DNA from: Enterococcaceae bacterium OF42-14pH9A | GTDB lineage: Bacteria; Bacillota; Bacilli; Lactobacillales; Enterococcaceae | Reading direction: 5' to 3' | Assembly (NCBI GenBank): GCA_027692465.1 | Contig: JAQEYU010000005.1 | Coordinates: 1 to 64,000, forward strand | DNA: 64,000 nucleotides | Shown here: positions 45,595 through 54,910 of the stretch, one piece after another | How positions within the stretch are numbered: position 1 is the first letter of the stretch | Layout: each line of letters starts with the position of its first letter | Translations under genes and position numbers: made by a program | The notes under the pieces: model-generated | What the model saw: the letters and a program-made list of their open reading frames with translations, nothing else | Database searches by the model: none | Told to the model about the DNA's origin: nothing

Positions 45595-46005
45595 ATGAAA
45601 CGTTTGCTGATTTTTGATTTAGTCATGGCAATTTTCGGTGCAGTTGGTGCCAGCGCAGCTCTGATCCCCGGTGGAGCCGAAAGTATGGGAGTGAGCACCG
45701 ATCTGTTGATTCATGCTCCCTTCAATACTTTTTTCATCCCTGGAATTTTTTTACTTGTAGTAATTTTTGGCGGAAATCTTGTTAGTGGAATTTTGCTTGG
45801 AAAGAGGCCGGCTGCAGGTGCGTATTTGTCAGCTTTCATGGGCTTTGTTACGGGGATTTGGATCATTGCTCAGTGGCTCTTGATGGCGGCAATATTCCCA
45901 ATTCAGTTGGTTTTTATGCTGATCAGTCTGCTTCAATTAGCGTTAGCAATCCGGCTGATTCGTAAACATAAACTGCCAGTGCCGTTTTCTGCGTATCAGC
46001 GTTAA
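45595..46005 (+). CDS. Small four-helix membrane protein, unknown
   Basis: 136 aa. Four hydrophobic segments at about 5-25, 45-68, 77-97 and 100-120, then a short tail with RKHKLPVPF. GGGAGAGTAGGGA precedes the ATG. I recognise no family. Last gene before the convergent ald terminator. Confidence 0.6.
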   Translation: MKRLLIFDLVMAIFGAVGASAALIPGGAESMGVSTDLLIHAPFNTFFIPGIFLLVVIFGGNLVSGILLGKRPAAGAYLSAFMGFVTGIWIIAQWLLMAAIFPIQLVFMLISLLQLALAIRLIRKHKLPVPFSAYQR

Positions 46006-46106
46006 TCGAATGTATTGGTATGTTTGCCAGTTAAGTTTTTCACAGTTCTATCGGAAGGGCGGCTGCCATATCAAATTTTTTGACAGTGCTCCCGCGAAAA
46101 CACACT

Positions 46107-46160
46107 AAAAAAGCTCCGTCCGCTGCTTTCCTGTCGTGGTAAGCAGCGGACGGAGCTTTT
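46107..46160. terminator. Bidirectional terminator
   Basis: AAAAAGCTCCGTCCGCTGCT pairs with AGCAGCGGACGGAGCTTTT. Confidence 0.93.
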
Positions 46161-46172
46161 GTCAGTTGTCAA

Positions 46173-47285
46173 TCAAAGCAGTTCATTCAATTTTGTATAG
46201 GTCAGACCGAGATCCTCGGCGACTGCCTGCAGGGTCAGTTTGCCCTGATAGGTGTTGACCCCGCGGAACAATGCTGGATTCTCTTTCAGAACTTCCGGTA
46301 AAGGTTTGCCGGCCAATAGTTTCATATACGGCAGTGTGGCGTTACTCAGTGCATAGGTCGATGTTTGTGGTACGGCACCGGGCATGTTGGCGACAGCATA
46401 GTGGATCACACCTTCCCGAAGATAGATGGGATCATCGTGGGTAGTGACTTTGTCGCCGGTCTCAAAGATCCCGCCCTGGTCGATGGCGATATCCACGATC
46501 ACGGAACCTTCCGGCATACCTGCGACCATCTCACGGGATACCAGACAAGGCGCTTTGTGTCCGGGCAGCAGGACGGCGCCAATCACCAGGTCGGCGGTCT
46601 GCAATGCTTCTTGAATATTGGTGGTATTGGAGGCGAGGGTCTGAATCTGGCCGTTGAACTGGTTATCCAGCTCCTTGAGACGGTTCAGATCGATATCGAT
46701 GATTGTGACCTGGGCACCGAAACCGTTGGCGATCTTGGCTGCGTTGGTACCGGAGATTCCGCCGCCGATGATCACGACTTTCCCCTGTCTGACACCGGGG
46801 ACCCCGGATAAAAGGATGCCTTTGCCGCCTGCCTGTCGTTCCAAAAATTGAGCGCCCAGCTGCGGGGCCATCCGTCCGGCAATCTCGCTCATAGGCGCTA
46901 AAAGCGGCAATCCGCCATCCTCCGTCTGAACATTTTCGTATGCGATTGCATTGACTTTGGCCGCCAACAGCGCTTCAGCCAGTTCTTGATTGGCCGCCAT
47001 ATGCAGGTAGGTAAAAAGGGTCAGGCCTTCCCGGAAATAGCCGTATTCCTCTTTGACCGGTTCTTTGACTTTCAATACCAGCTCACAGGCCCAGATCTCA
47101 GCTGCAGTCTCAGCAATCTTGGCACCGACTGCTCGATATTCTCCGTCAGTGATGGCAGAACCGATACCGGCCCCGGTCTCGACTAAAACTTCGTGGCCCA
47201 ACTCCACCAATTCCAACACACCGCTTGGGGGCAGTGCCACTCGATTTTCATTGTTCTTGATTTCTTTTGCGATTCCGATCTTCAT
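46173..47285 (-). CDS. ald: Alanine dehydrogenase
   Basis: 370 aa. [20 protein letters not shown] (substrate Arg15), LVLKVKEP near 70 (Lys), [10 protein letters not shown] near 92 (His), NAD motif [16 protein letters not shown] near 173 and DIAIDQGG near 268 (Asp). It reversibly converts alanine to pyruvate and ammonia with NAD. AAGGAGTGTTGGG precedes the ATG. Single gene. Confidence 0.95.
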   Translation of the reverse strand: MKIGIAKEIKNNENRVALPPSGVLELVELGHEVLVETGAGIGSAITDGEYRAVGAKIAETAAEIWACELVLKVKEPVKEEYGYFREGLTLFTYLHMAANQELAEALLAAKVNAIAYENVQTEDGGLPLLAPMSEIAGRMAPQLGAQFLERQAGGKGILLSGVPGVRQGKVVIIGGGISGTNAAKIANGFGAQVTIIDIDLNRLKELDNQFNGQIQTLASNTTNIQEALQTADLVIGAVLLPGHKAPCLVSREMVAGMPEGSVIVDIAIDQGGIFETGDKVTTHDDPIYLREGVIHYAVANMPGAVPQTSTYALSNATLPYMKLLAGKPLPEVLKENPALFRGVNTYQGKLTLQAVAEDLGLTYTKLNELL

Positions 47286-47432
47286 CCCAACACTCCTTTT
47301 TGTCTGAATTATGTGATTTATTTTTAATTATAGCAAAAAGAAAGCGGTGAATAAAATCGAATTTCGAATCAGGGGAAACGTTCAGATACGCCCCTGGATT
47401 GATTTTTGTTCAACGAGGGCAGATATAACTGC

Positions 47433-47469
47433 AAAAAAACGTCTTCCGGATGGTGGGATCCGAAAGACG
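47433..47469 (-). terminator. Terminator of the C39-like peptidase gene
   Basis: CGTCTTCCGGAT and ATCCGAAAGACG pair around GGTGGG with one mismatch; on the minus strand a long T-run follows. Confidence 0.8.
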
Positions 47470-47486
47470 ACAACGGTATATTTTAA

Positions 47487-48224
47487 TCAGAGAGCCGGGG
47501 CATCAGTAAAAGCCCAGTAATTGACGATCTGATCTTTCAACTCTTCAGGGGCATAGGGGGTATAGCTGTGGCTCTTGTCATTGCTATCTGCAGGATCCAA
47601 AACAGTAATCAGCTCATCTTGCATCCGAGCCAGTACCATGATGTGGCCCCGCTCGGTAAATTCGCCGGCGGTAACCGAAACGACGACCGGAGTCCCTTTT
47701 TTCAGATAAGCCTGCGCTTGGGTGAAATCATTTTTGAGGTCATGGCAGACATAGCCGTATTTTTCAGCGAAGGCCGGGAAGATGTCCCAAGCGGTACCTT
47801 CTCCTTGCCGGTAATAGGTCTCACCGGCCCAGGTAGTGATTTCCAGAGGATTGATCTCATATTTTTGGAAGTAAGAATGGATCATCGCAAGGGAAGCCAT
47901 CGCACAGCCGTTTTCATAAATGTTCTGGGCACCGTCACTGCCGTAAGGTTCACCGGACCAGCGTTCATCGGTCTGCAAAATCAGCGGTGTTTTGACAGAT
48001 TCACTCTTTAAAAATTCGTTGGCTTCCTGAGCGTAAGTTTCGGGACTGTCCCAATAACCGTCGTCAGCCATCTCCTCGTAAGCCGCTTCTTCGGCATATG
48101 AAGTATCGTAGGCGTACCAGTCATCGCGCTGCTGGGTGGCCAGACCCACACCTGCCAGGATGAGGACGACTCCGAGAATGAATTTTACCGGGTGGGGAAT
48201 GAGGGCGTAACGACGACTGCGCAT
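47487..48224 (-). CDS. C39-like (papain-fold) peptidase, membrane-anchored
   Basis: 245 aa. One N-terminal membrane helix (about 13-29) with a basic start acts as signal anchor, placing the rest outside the cell. The peptidase_C39_2 core shows the catalytic Cys in YENGCAMASLAMI near 105, His in RGHIMVLARM near 190 and Asp in VLDPADSND near 205. Such proteins are thought to cut peptides or peptidoglycan-linked proteins; target unknown. AAAGGAGG precedes the ATG. Confidence 0.8.
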   Translation of the reverse strand: MRSRRYALIPHPVKFILGVVLILAGVGLATQQRDDWYAYDTSYAEEAAYEEMADDGYWDSPETYAQEANEFLKSESVKTPLILQTDERWSGEPYGSDGAQNIYENGCAMASLAMIHSYFQKYEINPLEITTWAGETYYRQGEGTAWDIFPAFAEKYGYVCHDLKNDFTQAQAYLKKGTPVVVSVTAGEFTERGHIMVLARMQDELITVLDPADSNDKSHSYTPYAPEELKDQIVNYWAFTDAPAL

Positions 48225-48450
48225 AAGGCTGCCTCCTTTAAAAGTTTGATTTATGTAGTGGAAAATGCGGCTGCCGGCAATTTTAACGATAACTCAGCAG
48301 ACACATCCTACTCTAATTGAAACAAAAAAAAGCAGAAAAAGCATCAGACTAAAGTCCTATAGCTGAAAATATGCGAATAAGGATACCACGGCTTTACGAA
48401 AGCAGTCCCGCTCAGGCAGGAACAGTTGGTGCTTTCAAGGCAGGAAATGG

Positions 48451-48486
48451 AAAAAGAGCAGCCAGTCAACGTTGACCGGCTGCTCT
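48451..48486 (-). terminator. Terminator of the ABC-F gene
   Basis: A perfect palindrome, GAGCAGCC-A-GTCAAC mirrored by GTTGAC-C-GGCTGCTC, with a T-run on the minus strand. Confidence 0.85.
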
Positions 48487-48540
48487 GGCTGTTCATTCAG
48501 TTGCTTTAACGACAGTCTCCTCAGCAAAAAGCGCCGGCGC

Positions 48541-50490
48541 TTATGAACCGCTGCTTTCGTATTCCTCCAGCTCCAAAGAGAGTTCTTCCCATTCCTCCAA
48601 CAATGCTTCCTGCTGCTGCTGGGCCTCCTCCAGTTGTTGATTGAGCTGATTGAGCTGCAGGTGATCATCCAGCACGGCCGGATCTGCCATGCTTACCTCC
48701 AACTGATGGATAACTGTTTCCAAGTGGGCCAGTTTTTCCTCGGCCTCGGTCACTTTCCGCTGCAGTGTGCGCAGCAGTTTTTGCTGTTCTTTGCTCTGCT
48801 GGAAATTTTGGCGACCGCTGGAAGGCTGAGTGACGGTATTTTCTGCACCGGCGATCATTGCCGCGATTTCTGCTTCCTCCCGCTTTTTCTCCAGATAGTA
48901 ATCATAATCGCCCAGATACAGTTTGCTGCCTGTTTCGGAAAGCTCGATGACTTTGGAAGCGATGCGATTGATGAAGTAGCGGTCATGGGAAACAAAAAGC
49001 AGCGTACCTTGATAGTCGATCAAGGCATTTTCCAAGACTTCCTTATTATCGATATCCAGGTGGTTGGTAGGTTCGTCCAGGATTAGGAAGTTCTCTTTGT
49101 CCATGGACAATTTCGCCAAGGCAACGCGAGCTTTTTCGCCGCCGGACAAAAGAGCAATCGGTTTTTCCACATCCGTGCCGGAGAACAAGAAGCCGCCTAA
49201 GACATTGCGGATCTCGACTTCCGGTGTGGTTGGGTGTTCGTCCCATAATTCCGATAAGACCGTTTTGCGGCTGTTGAGTTCGGCTTGTCCCTGATCGTAG
49301 TAACCGATGGAAACATTGGTGCCCATGTGGACTTCACCGCGGATCAAGGGCAGTTTGCCGATCAGGGATTTCAACAGCGTCGACTTGCCGATACCATTGG
49401 GGCCTACCAGCGCAATCGCATCCTGCCGCCGGATATCCAGATCAATCGGTTCAGAAAGGATCTCGGCAGGCGTATAGCCGATAGCGCCATCCTCCAATTG
49501 ACAGACGACGTTTCCGGAAGGCTTCTCGATGTCAAAGAGGAAATGGGCGGATTTTTCATCGCCTTGAGGACGGTCCAAGCGATCCATTTTCTCTAACTGT
49601 TTGCGGCGGCTTTGGGCACGCTTGGTGGTGGAGGCCCGAACCAGATTGCGGGCAACGAAATCCTCCAGCTTGTTGATTTCTTGCTGCTGCTTTTCGTAGG
49701 CTTTCCATTCACTTTGCAGCTGTTCGGCTTTCAGATCCAGGTAACGACTGTAGTTACCTTTATAATGACGCATCCGGTGGCGGCTGAGCTCATAGATCTC
49801 TGTGACCACCTTGTCCAGAAAATAGCGGTCATGGGAAACGATCAATAACGCGCCGCTGTAATTCTGCAGGTAATTTTCCAACCAGGCCAGGGTGTCGATA
49901 TCCAGGTGATTGGTGGGTTCATCCAAAATCAGAATGTCCGGGCGGGTCAGCAGCATGCGAGCCAAGGCCAGCCGGGTCTTTTGGCCGCCGGAAAGGGTAT
50001 TGATCTTCTGTTCATAGAAGCTTTCGTCAAATTGAAAACCGTGGAGGACAGAGCGAATCTCTGTTTCATAACCGTAGCCGTTTTTCTCCGTGAAATCGTG
50101 TTGCAACTGATCGTATTCTTTCAATAATTTGCCATAAGCTGTCGAGGTGTGATCCTGGGCAGCGGCAATTCCCTGCTCCAAGGTCCGCAGCCGGGCTTCC
50201 ATTTTTCGGACTTCTTCGAAAGCAGCCAGCATCTCGTTCCAGACGCTCTCTTCGGAATCCAGGCCGGTATCTTGGGCCAAATAACCCATGGTGGCGGTTT
50301 TGTTTTTGGCAATGGTTCCTTCATCCGGCGCCTCCAGACCGGAGATGATCTTCAGTAACGTGGATTTGCCGGCGCCGTTGCGACCTACCAGTCCGATACG
50401 AGAACGATCAGCGATCTCCAACTGGATATTTTTGAATAACACCTCAGCCCCAAAGAGCCGGGCGATTTGATTGGCTTGCAGTAAAATCAT
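48541..50490 (-). CDS. ABC-F family ATPase (YdiF-like)
   Basis: 649 aa, two ABC domains joined by a linker. Domain 1: Walker A GRNGAGKSTLL near 36, signature LSGGQKTRLALARML, LDEPTNHLDIDTL. Domain 2: GPNGIGKSTLL near 358, LSGGEKARVALA, LDEPTNHLDID. A C-terminal coiled coil (LRTLQRKVTEAEEKLAHLE) follows, as in Uup/YdiF. ABC-F proteins act on ribosomes. No membrane segments. The ATG at 50490 has AAGGAACTG before it. It is divergent from rex, close to the ydiF-rex association in Bacilli. Confidence 0.92.
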   Translation of the reverse strand: MILLQANQIARLFGAEVLFKNIQLEIADRSRIGLVGRNGAGKSTLLKIISGLEAPDEGTIAKNKTATMGYLAQDTGLDSEESVWNEMLAAFEEVRKMEARLRTLEQGIAAAQDHTSTAYGKLLKEYDQLQHDFTEKNGYGYETEIRSVLHGFQFDESFYEQKINTLSGGQKTRLALARMLLTRPDILILDEPTNHLDIDTLAWLENYLQNYSGALLIVSHDRYFLDKVVTEIYELSRHRMRHYKGNYSRYLDLKAEQLQSEWKAYEKQQQEINKLEDFVARNLVRASTTKRAQSRRKQLEKMDRLDRPQGDEKSAHFLFDIEKPSGNVVCQLEDGAIGYTPAEILSEPIDLDIRRQDAIALVGPNGIGKSTLLKSLIGKLPLIRGEVHMGTNVSIGYYDQGQAELNSRKTVLSELWDEHPTTPEVEIRNVLGGFLFSGTDVEKPIALLSGGEKARVALAKLSMDKENFLILDEPTNHLDIDNKEVLENALIDYQGTLLFVSHDRYFINRIASKVIELSETGSKLYLGDYDYYLEKKREEAEIAAMIAGAENTVTQPSSGRQNFQQSKEQQKLLRTLQRKVTEAEEKLAHLETVIHQLEVSMADPAVLDDHLQLNQLNQQLEEAQQQQEALLEEWEELSLELEEYESSGS

Positions 50491-50804
50491 AATTTTCAGT
50501 TCCTTTATATTGTGATAGGTGGGTGCCGGACTTATCAGCAGTAAAATCCCGTTGCTCCCACTGAACAAGTCGGACCGTTTGCGACTTGTTTTGTGCGGCG
50601 ACAGCAGCAAGGACTGCTTTTTAAATTCCTTGTGAAAAAAAGCGTCAGCAGCCGTTGTCCGGTCGTCGCAGGGGACATTCTCCGTAAGTCTATCATATTT
50701 TCGTTACCGGCGCGACGGGACTGCCTAAGGAAAAGCTTAGAAAACACCCCATTGTGAGCAATCTTGTTGTTTTTTCACATGAATCCTGTTATTATCCCGT
50801 TAGC

Positions 50805-50821
50805 AAGTGAAAAATTCACAA
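50805..50821. promoter_or_regulatory. Rex-box-like site
   Basis: AAGTGAAAAATTCACAA. The right half is the perfect Rex half-site TTCACAA; the left half matches TTGTGAA at 5 of 7 and the spacer is one base short of the usual four. It lies 212 bp upstream of rex, in the spacer with ABC-F, and would fit autoregulation or control of the ABC-F gene. The 540-bp spacer holds no other gene I can support. Confidence 0.45.
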
Positions 50822-51032
50822 ACAAACGGCGCTTTTTTCGTCAGAATTTCAGCGTAAAAAAGGCCGGAACTGATAAGGATCACTTGGTTTTTTCGGTTTT
50901 TGACGGAACCGTCCGGGGGTCTCGGCTTTTTGCAGTAATGTGCATTTCTTGGTACAAGAGATTGCGGCTGCAAGACAAACCGTTGCTCTCCGGCAAACAA
51001 AGAGTCACAAACAATATTGAGGAGGATTTTCT

Positions 51033-51674
51033 TTGAAAGAGCATGCTATTCCGAAGGCGACTGCCAAGCGGCTGCCTTTGTATTATCGATATCTGCGTAT
51101 TTTAAACAATTCCGGCAAACAAAAAGTTTCATCCACCGAACTCAGTGAGGCTGTCCAAGTCGACAGTGCCACCATCCGCCGCGATTTTTCTTATTTCGGC
51201 GAGCTGGGCAAACGCGGCTACGGGTATGATGTGGAAGCATTGATGAATTTTTTTGCCAAGACGTTAAACGATGACCACATGTCCAATGTGGCGCTGGTGG
51301 GGGTTGGGAATCTGGGCAGTGCGCTGTTAAAATACAAATTCCATCAATCCAATTCCATTCGGATCAGTGCGGCATTTGATGTCAACGATGATATTGTTGG
51401 ACGGATCGTGGACGGCATTCCTGTCTATCCGTTGAGCGATATGGCCGAACAGATTAAACTGCAGCAGATCGATATCGCCATTTTGACAGTGCCGGCTGAG
51501 ACTTCCCAGCCGATCGTCGACGACTTGGTGAAAGCGGGCATCAAAGGGATTTTGAACTTTACCCCGGCCCGGCTGCATGCCCCTAAAAGTGTTCTGGTCC
51601 AAAACGTCGACCTGACCAATGAGCTGCAGACACTGATCTACTTTTTGCACGCTAACGAAAAAGATGCCAAATAA
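51033..51674 (+). CDS. rex: Redox-sensing transcriptional repressor
   Basis: 213 aa. Winged helix at 15-75 with [22 protein letters not shown], then a Rossmann domain with [14 protein letters not shown] near 88 that senses NADH/NAD. When NADH is high Rex leaves the DNA and fermentation or redox genes are expressed. GAGGAGG before the TTG at 51033 sets the start. Repeat copy G begins at its stop codon. Confidence 0.95.
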   Translation: MKEHAIPKATAKRLPLYYRYLRILNNSGKQKVSSTELSEAVQVDSATIRRDFSYFGELGKRGYGYDVEALMNFFAKTLNDDHMSNVALVGVGNLGSALLKYKFHQSNSIRISAAFDVNDDIVGRIVDGIPVYPLSDMAEQIKLQQIDIAILTVPAETSQPIVDDLVKAGIKGILNFTPARLHAPKSVLVQNVDLTNELQTLIYFLHANEKDAK

Positions 51675-51823
51675 TCAGGTTTTGTCTGAAAACGCCGGCA
51701 GCATCCAGATTTTTGCGAACTGCTGAAATCAAGGAGTAAAGCCCGCTTATGTGATGCATAAGTAAGCATTAATGACCCAGGTTACGGTGGAAAAGACCAA
51801 AAGTTTTTTCACTGACAGATCCG
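51674..51823 (-). repeat. Dispersed repeat copy G (inverted)
   Basis: About 150 bp, inverted, with CAGGTTTTGTCTGAAAAC at its left side and a decayed right end around TTTTTTCACTGACAG. The centre forms CTTATG-TGATG-CATAAG. It begins at the rex TAA stop, so the repeat lies between rex and its terminator. Confidence 0.82.
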
Positions 51824-51841
51824 GATTCACCGTAGACAACA

Positions 51842-51894
51842 AGACCCGCCCAAGACGACTGCTGATTCAGCCTTCGTTTTGGACGGGTCTTTTT
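51842..51894 (+). terminator. Terminator downstream of rex and repeat G
   Basis: AGACCCGCCCAAGACGA pairs with TCGTTTTGGACGGGTCT, followed by TTTTT. Confidence 0.85.
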
Positions 51895-52017
51895 ATGGGG
51901 AATACGACAGGACTGCACCAAATGCTGAGGACCTAAAATAAAATCTCTCCCAAGCAGCTTTGTGCGAGCTTGCACCGGTCGGATGGCTGCTCGTCTTCGG
52001 TTACGGATCAGGGGCGG

Positions 52018-52383
52018 TCAGCCTTTGTTATCCAAACCGAACAACTGCTCGTAATCAACCGGCGTACTGCCAGCGGACTGGTAGTCGGTGATCTTCTTTT
52101 CCAAGCGGTCAAAGTCGATGAAACGCGCTTGTCGATCCACCTCTTTGCCATTTGCAAACAGCAGGACAGCCGGTGCGGTCATCACTTGAAAAGTACCGGC
52201 GACTTCCGGCAGCCGGTGGGCATCAAAGTGATAGATCGGTACGCCGGACTCGGACAAACGTGCAATCAATTGCGGTTTTACCGAGACGCAGACACTGCAG
52301 CCGGGCAGCGAAACATAAGCGACGGCCAATTCTTCAGACGTCAGCTGATTCAGCCCTGTATTGAATTCTGTTACCGGGATCAT
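52018..52383 (-). CDS. Thioredoxin-like protein with CxxC
   Basis: 121 aa, thioredoxin fold. The redox motif is LPGCSVCVSVKP near residue 28, the cis-Pro loop is VMTAPAVLLFANG near 68. Likely a cytosolic thiol-disulfide exchange protein, not the main thioredoxin (which has CGPC). GAGGTG before the ATG at 52383 fixes the start rather than an earlier GTG. Its partner is unknown. Confidence 0.82.
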   Translation of the reverse strand: MIPVTEFNTGLNQLTSEELAVAYVSLPGCSVCVSVKPQLIARLSESGVPIYHFDAHRLPEVAGTFQVMTAPAVLLFANGKEVDRQARFIDFDRLEKKITDYQSAGSTPVDYEQLFGLDNKG

Positions 52384-52722
52384 AGGGGTCACCTCGATTT
52401 GTTGAGTGTTGCCGGTGCCGACGATTTTTCAACCTGTTGCAATAGGGTATTGCCGCTGCAGCAGCCTGTCTTAGGTCAAAAGGGAGCACCGCAACCTGTT
52501 ATCTGCACTTTAAGTCCTGAGGGTCAGATTGTCAAAAGCTCTGTTTTGTCGGCAGCTTTTCCTAATTTTTCTTTAGAAGATCGGCAAAGTCTTGTCAGGT
52601 AAATAACGCGGCGGTATAGTGTTTGAGATGTCTGGCGCGAGCGGCCGCACATTTATTTTAGTTTTACATAATTGAGAATAACAGATCCGTAAACGTTGCG
52701 GATCCCTCAAGGAGGTTGGAAC
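52384..52722. other. Spacer before the permease gene, no gene seen
   Basis: About 340 bp with GCCTGTCTTAGG near 52468 that faintly recalls the repeat-family end but without a core. It ends in the AAGGAGG of the permease. Otherwise nothing recognisable. Confidence 0.5.
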
Positions 52723-53781
52723 ATGTTTGCTGGTTTGCCGGATTCGGTTTTACAGATGAGCATGATTTTTTTATCAATCGTGATCGAAGCGCTGCCCTTT
52801 GTGTTGTTGGGCTGCCTGATCTCAGGTGCATTACACGTATTTTTGACGCCGGAACGGGTGCGGCGTTTCCTGCCGAAAAACCGCTTAGCTGCAGTCGTTG
52901 TCGGCTGCGTGATGGGTGTTTTCTTTCCCTCTTGTGAATGCGGAATCGTGCCAATCGTCAATCAATTTGTCAAAAAGGACGTCCCCCAGCATACGGCCTT
53001 TGCCTTCATGCTGACGGCGCCAATCGTCAATCCGATTGTGATCTTTTCCACCTACATAGCGTTTGGCAATTCCTGGCACTTCGCCGCACTGCGGGTGGGT
53101 GGGGCGGTTCTGGTGGCAATGGTAGTGGGGATCTGGCTGGCTTATTTCAATACACAAGCCACCTTGAAACATCCCAAAAACTCACCGGCACCATCAAAAG
53201 AATCAGCCTGCCTGTTGGGACCCGCCACTGTCGCCGCTCATGATTTCGACAGGCCCGCTGTGAGTGCGACGACTTTTGCAGCAGACCCGGGCGCTGCTGC
53301 TGATCTGGCCAGTGCGGCAGACGGGACAGCTGTCGAGGAGCTTTGTGAGAATCGAAGCGGCAATGTTGCGGTGAATTTTCGTCATTTCCAAAGCCAGCTG
53401 GGCCATCTGATGAAGCACAGTCTGGATGAATTTTTCGACACGGGCCGCTATTTGATGATCGGTGCACTGATTGCCTCTGCTATGCAGACTTATTTGCCGA
53501 CTGCCGCACTTTTAACGCTGGGTTCTTCCAAGATTCTGGCGATTCTGGTGATGCTGGTCTTGGCTTTGGTGATGTCGTTGTGTTCAGAAGCCGATGCTTT
53601 TATCGGTTCGTCACTTTTGAGCTTGTTCGGCACCGCACCGGTAGTGGCCTTTCTCGTTTTCGGTCCGATGGTGGATATCAAGAATCTGTTGATGATGAAT
53701 CGTTATTTCAACAGTAAATTTATTCTGAAGCTGGTAGGGATCATCATAATCTGTGTGACCGGCTATGCATTGGTGGTGTGA
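52723..53781 (+). CDS. Permease of the UPF0718/YraQ family
   Basis: 352 aa with about eight membrane segments. FFPSCECGIVPIVNQFVKKD near residue 68 and SLCSEADAFIGSSL near 285 are the two signature loops with conserved Cys and Glu or Asp; family members include B. subtilis YcgR. A hydrophilic, Ala-rich loop of about 60 residues (near 150-215) divides the two halves. Substrate unknown; metals are a guess. AAGGAGG precedes the ATG. Co-transcribed with the TIGR03943 gene after it. Confidence 0.85.
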   Translation: MFAGLPDSVLQMSMIFLSIVIEALPFVLLGCLISGALHVFLTPERVRRFLPKNRLAAVVVGCVMGVFFPSCECGIVPIVNQFVKKDVPQHTAFAFMLTAPIVNPIVIFSTYIAFGNSWHFAALRVGGAVLVAMVVGIWLAYFNTQATLKHPKNSPAPSKESACLLGPATVAAHDFDRPAVSATTFAADPGAAADLASAADGTAVEELCENRSGNVAVNFRHFQSQLGHLMKHSLDEFFDTGRYLMIGALIASAMQTYLPTAALLTLGSSKILAILVMLVLALVMSLCSEADAFIGSSLLSLFGTAPVVAFLVFGPMVDIKNLLMMNRYFNSKFILKLVGIIIICVTGYALVV

Positions 53782-53783
53782 AA

Positions 53784-54782
53784 ATGGCACGATTTCTGAT
53801 TTTGGCAGGTTACGTGGAGCTGATGCTGTACCTGCAGGTGACCGGTAAGTTGGACCAGTTCATCAATGTCCACTATCAATACCTGGCCACTCTGTCGACG
53901 GTTTTAGCATTGATTTTAACTTTGGTGCAACTGTACTTCTGGGTCAAAGAAGATCCGGGAAAAAGTGATGAAAAAACAGCTGAAGCAGCGTCAGGCGCCG
54001 AGGAGTTGGCGACAGCAGTTAAGGCAAACGACACTGCAGACGGTTTGGTTACGGCAGCAGCGGTCGAGACGGATAGACATGATCACAGCAACGAGAATAA
54101 AGAACATGAATACCATTATCATGAGCATGATCTGGAGGATGACCACGACCACGGGCTGCACAAACGTTACCAGCGGGTGATCGCTTATGTGCTCTTGGCG
54201 CTGCCAATCATCGTCGGGACCTTCTTTCCCACTGTCTCTTTGAATACGACCATCGTTGAGGCCAAGGGATTCCAGTTCCCCTTGGCCAAAGAATCCGTGG
54301 GGGATCCCCAGATGGAGACGCAGTACCTGCAACCCAATACCAGCATCTATTTCAACAAAGAGGACTACCAAAATCAGATGGCTAAACTGCAGAAAAAATA
54401 TGGGGACGAAGGAACGTTGACAATCACCGATGAAAATTATCTGGAGGTTATGGAGCTGATCTACAATTATCCCAGTGATTTTATCGGCCGCAAGATCGTC
54501 TATGAAGGCTTCGTTTTTCATGCAGAACAAGACGACGAGCAAGATGATTTCGTGTTTCGCTTCGGGATCATCCATTGTGTGGCAGACTCCGGGGTCTTCG
54601 GTCTGCGGGTCCATCTGCCTAATGGTGCTAAGGCCTTAGCCAACGATCAGTGGGTGCGGGTAGAAGGCGTGATCCAGTCGGATTTTTACAAACCTTTCAA
54701 GCGGACTTTGCCTCTGGTTCAGGCTGAAAAGGTGACGACGATCGCAGCGCCGGAAAATCAGTATGTTTATCGGTCATTTTAG
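53784..54782 (+). CDS. TIGR03943 family membrane protein with His-rich loop
   Basis: 332 aa, partner of the permease before it (YcgQ-like). Two N-terminal membrane helices (about 2-20 and 32-55), a loop with HDHSNENKEHEYHYHEHD and a further DDHDHGLHKR near residue 115, a third helix near 135, then an extracytoplasmic domain. The clustered His/Asp strongly suggests metal binding. The permease stop overlaps the region of a GTG at 53778; I use ATG 53784. Function of the pair is unknown. Confidence 0.82.
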   Translation: MARFLILAGYVELMLYLQVTGKLDQFINVHYQYLATLSTVLALILTLVQLYFWVKEDPGKSDEKTAEAASGAEELATAVKANDTADGLVTAAAVETDRHDHSNENKEHEYHYHEHDLEDDHDHGLHKRYQRVIAYVLLALPIIVGTFFPTVSLNTTIVEAKGFQFPLAKESVGDPQMETQYLQPNTSIYFNKEDYQNQMAKLQKKYGDEGTLTITDENYLEVMELIYNYPSDFIGRKIVYEGFVFHAEQDDEQDDFVFRFGIIHCVADSGVFGLRVHLPNGAKALANDQWVRVEGVIQSDFYKPFKRTLPLVQAEKVTTIAAPENQYVYRSF

Positions 54783-54910
54783 CCGGTTCTTTCTGAGAAT
54801 TTCGGAAAATTATGTTATACTGTTAAAAGCTGATTTTTGGGAAAATCAAAAACTTTCTCTGAGAAGAGTACGGTTGATTTTCACCTTATGAAAGAACAGG
54901 AGCCGACAAA

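Noticed and set aside
50764..51036. 90-codon frame before rex
   Set aside because: No ribosome site, and it covers the presumed promoter and Rex-box region.
52455..52600. Possible ninth copy of the dispersed repeat
   Set aside because: Only a short GCCTGTCTTAGG resembles an end; no core or second end.
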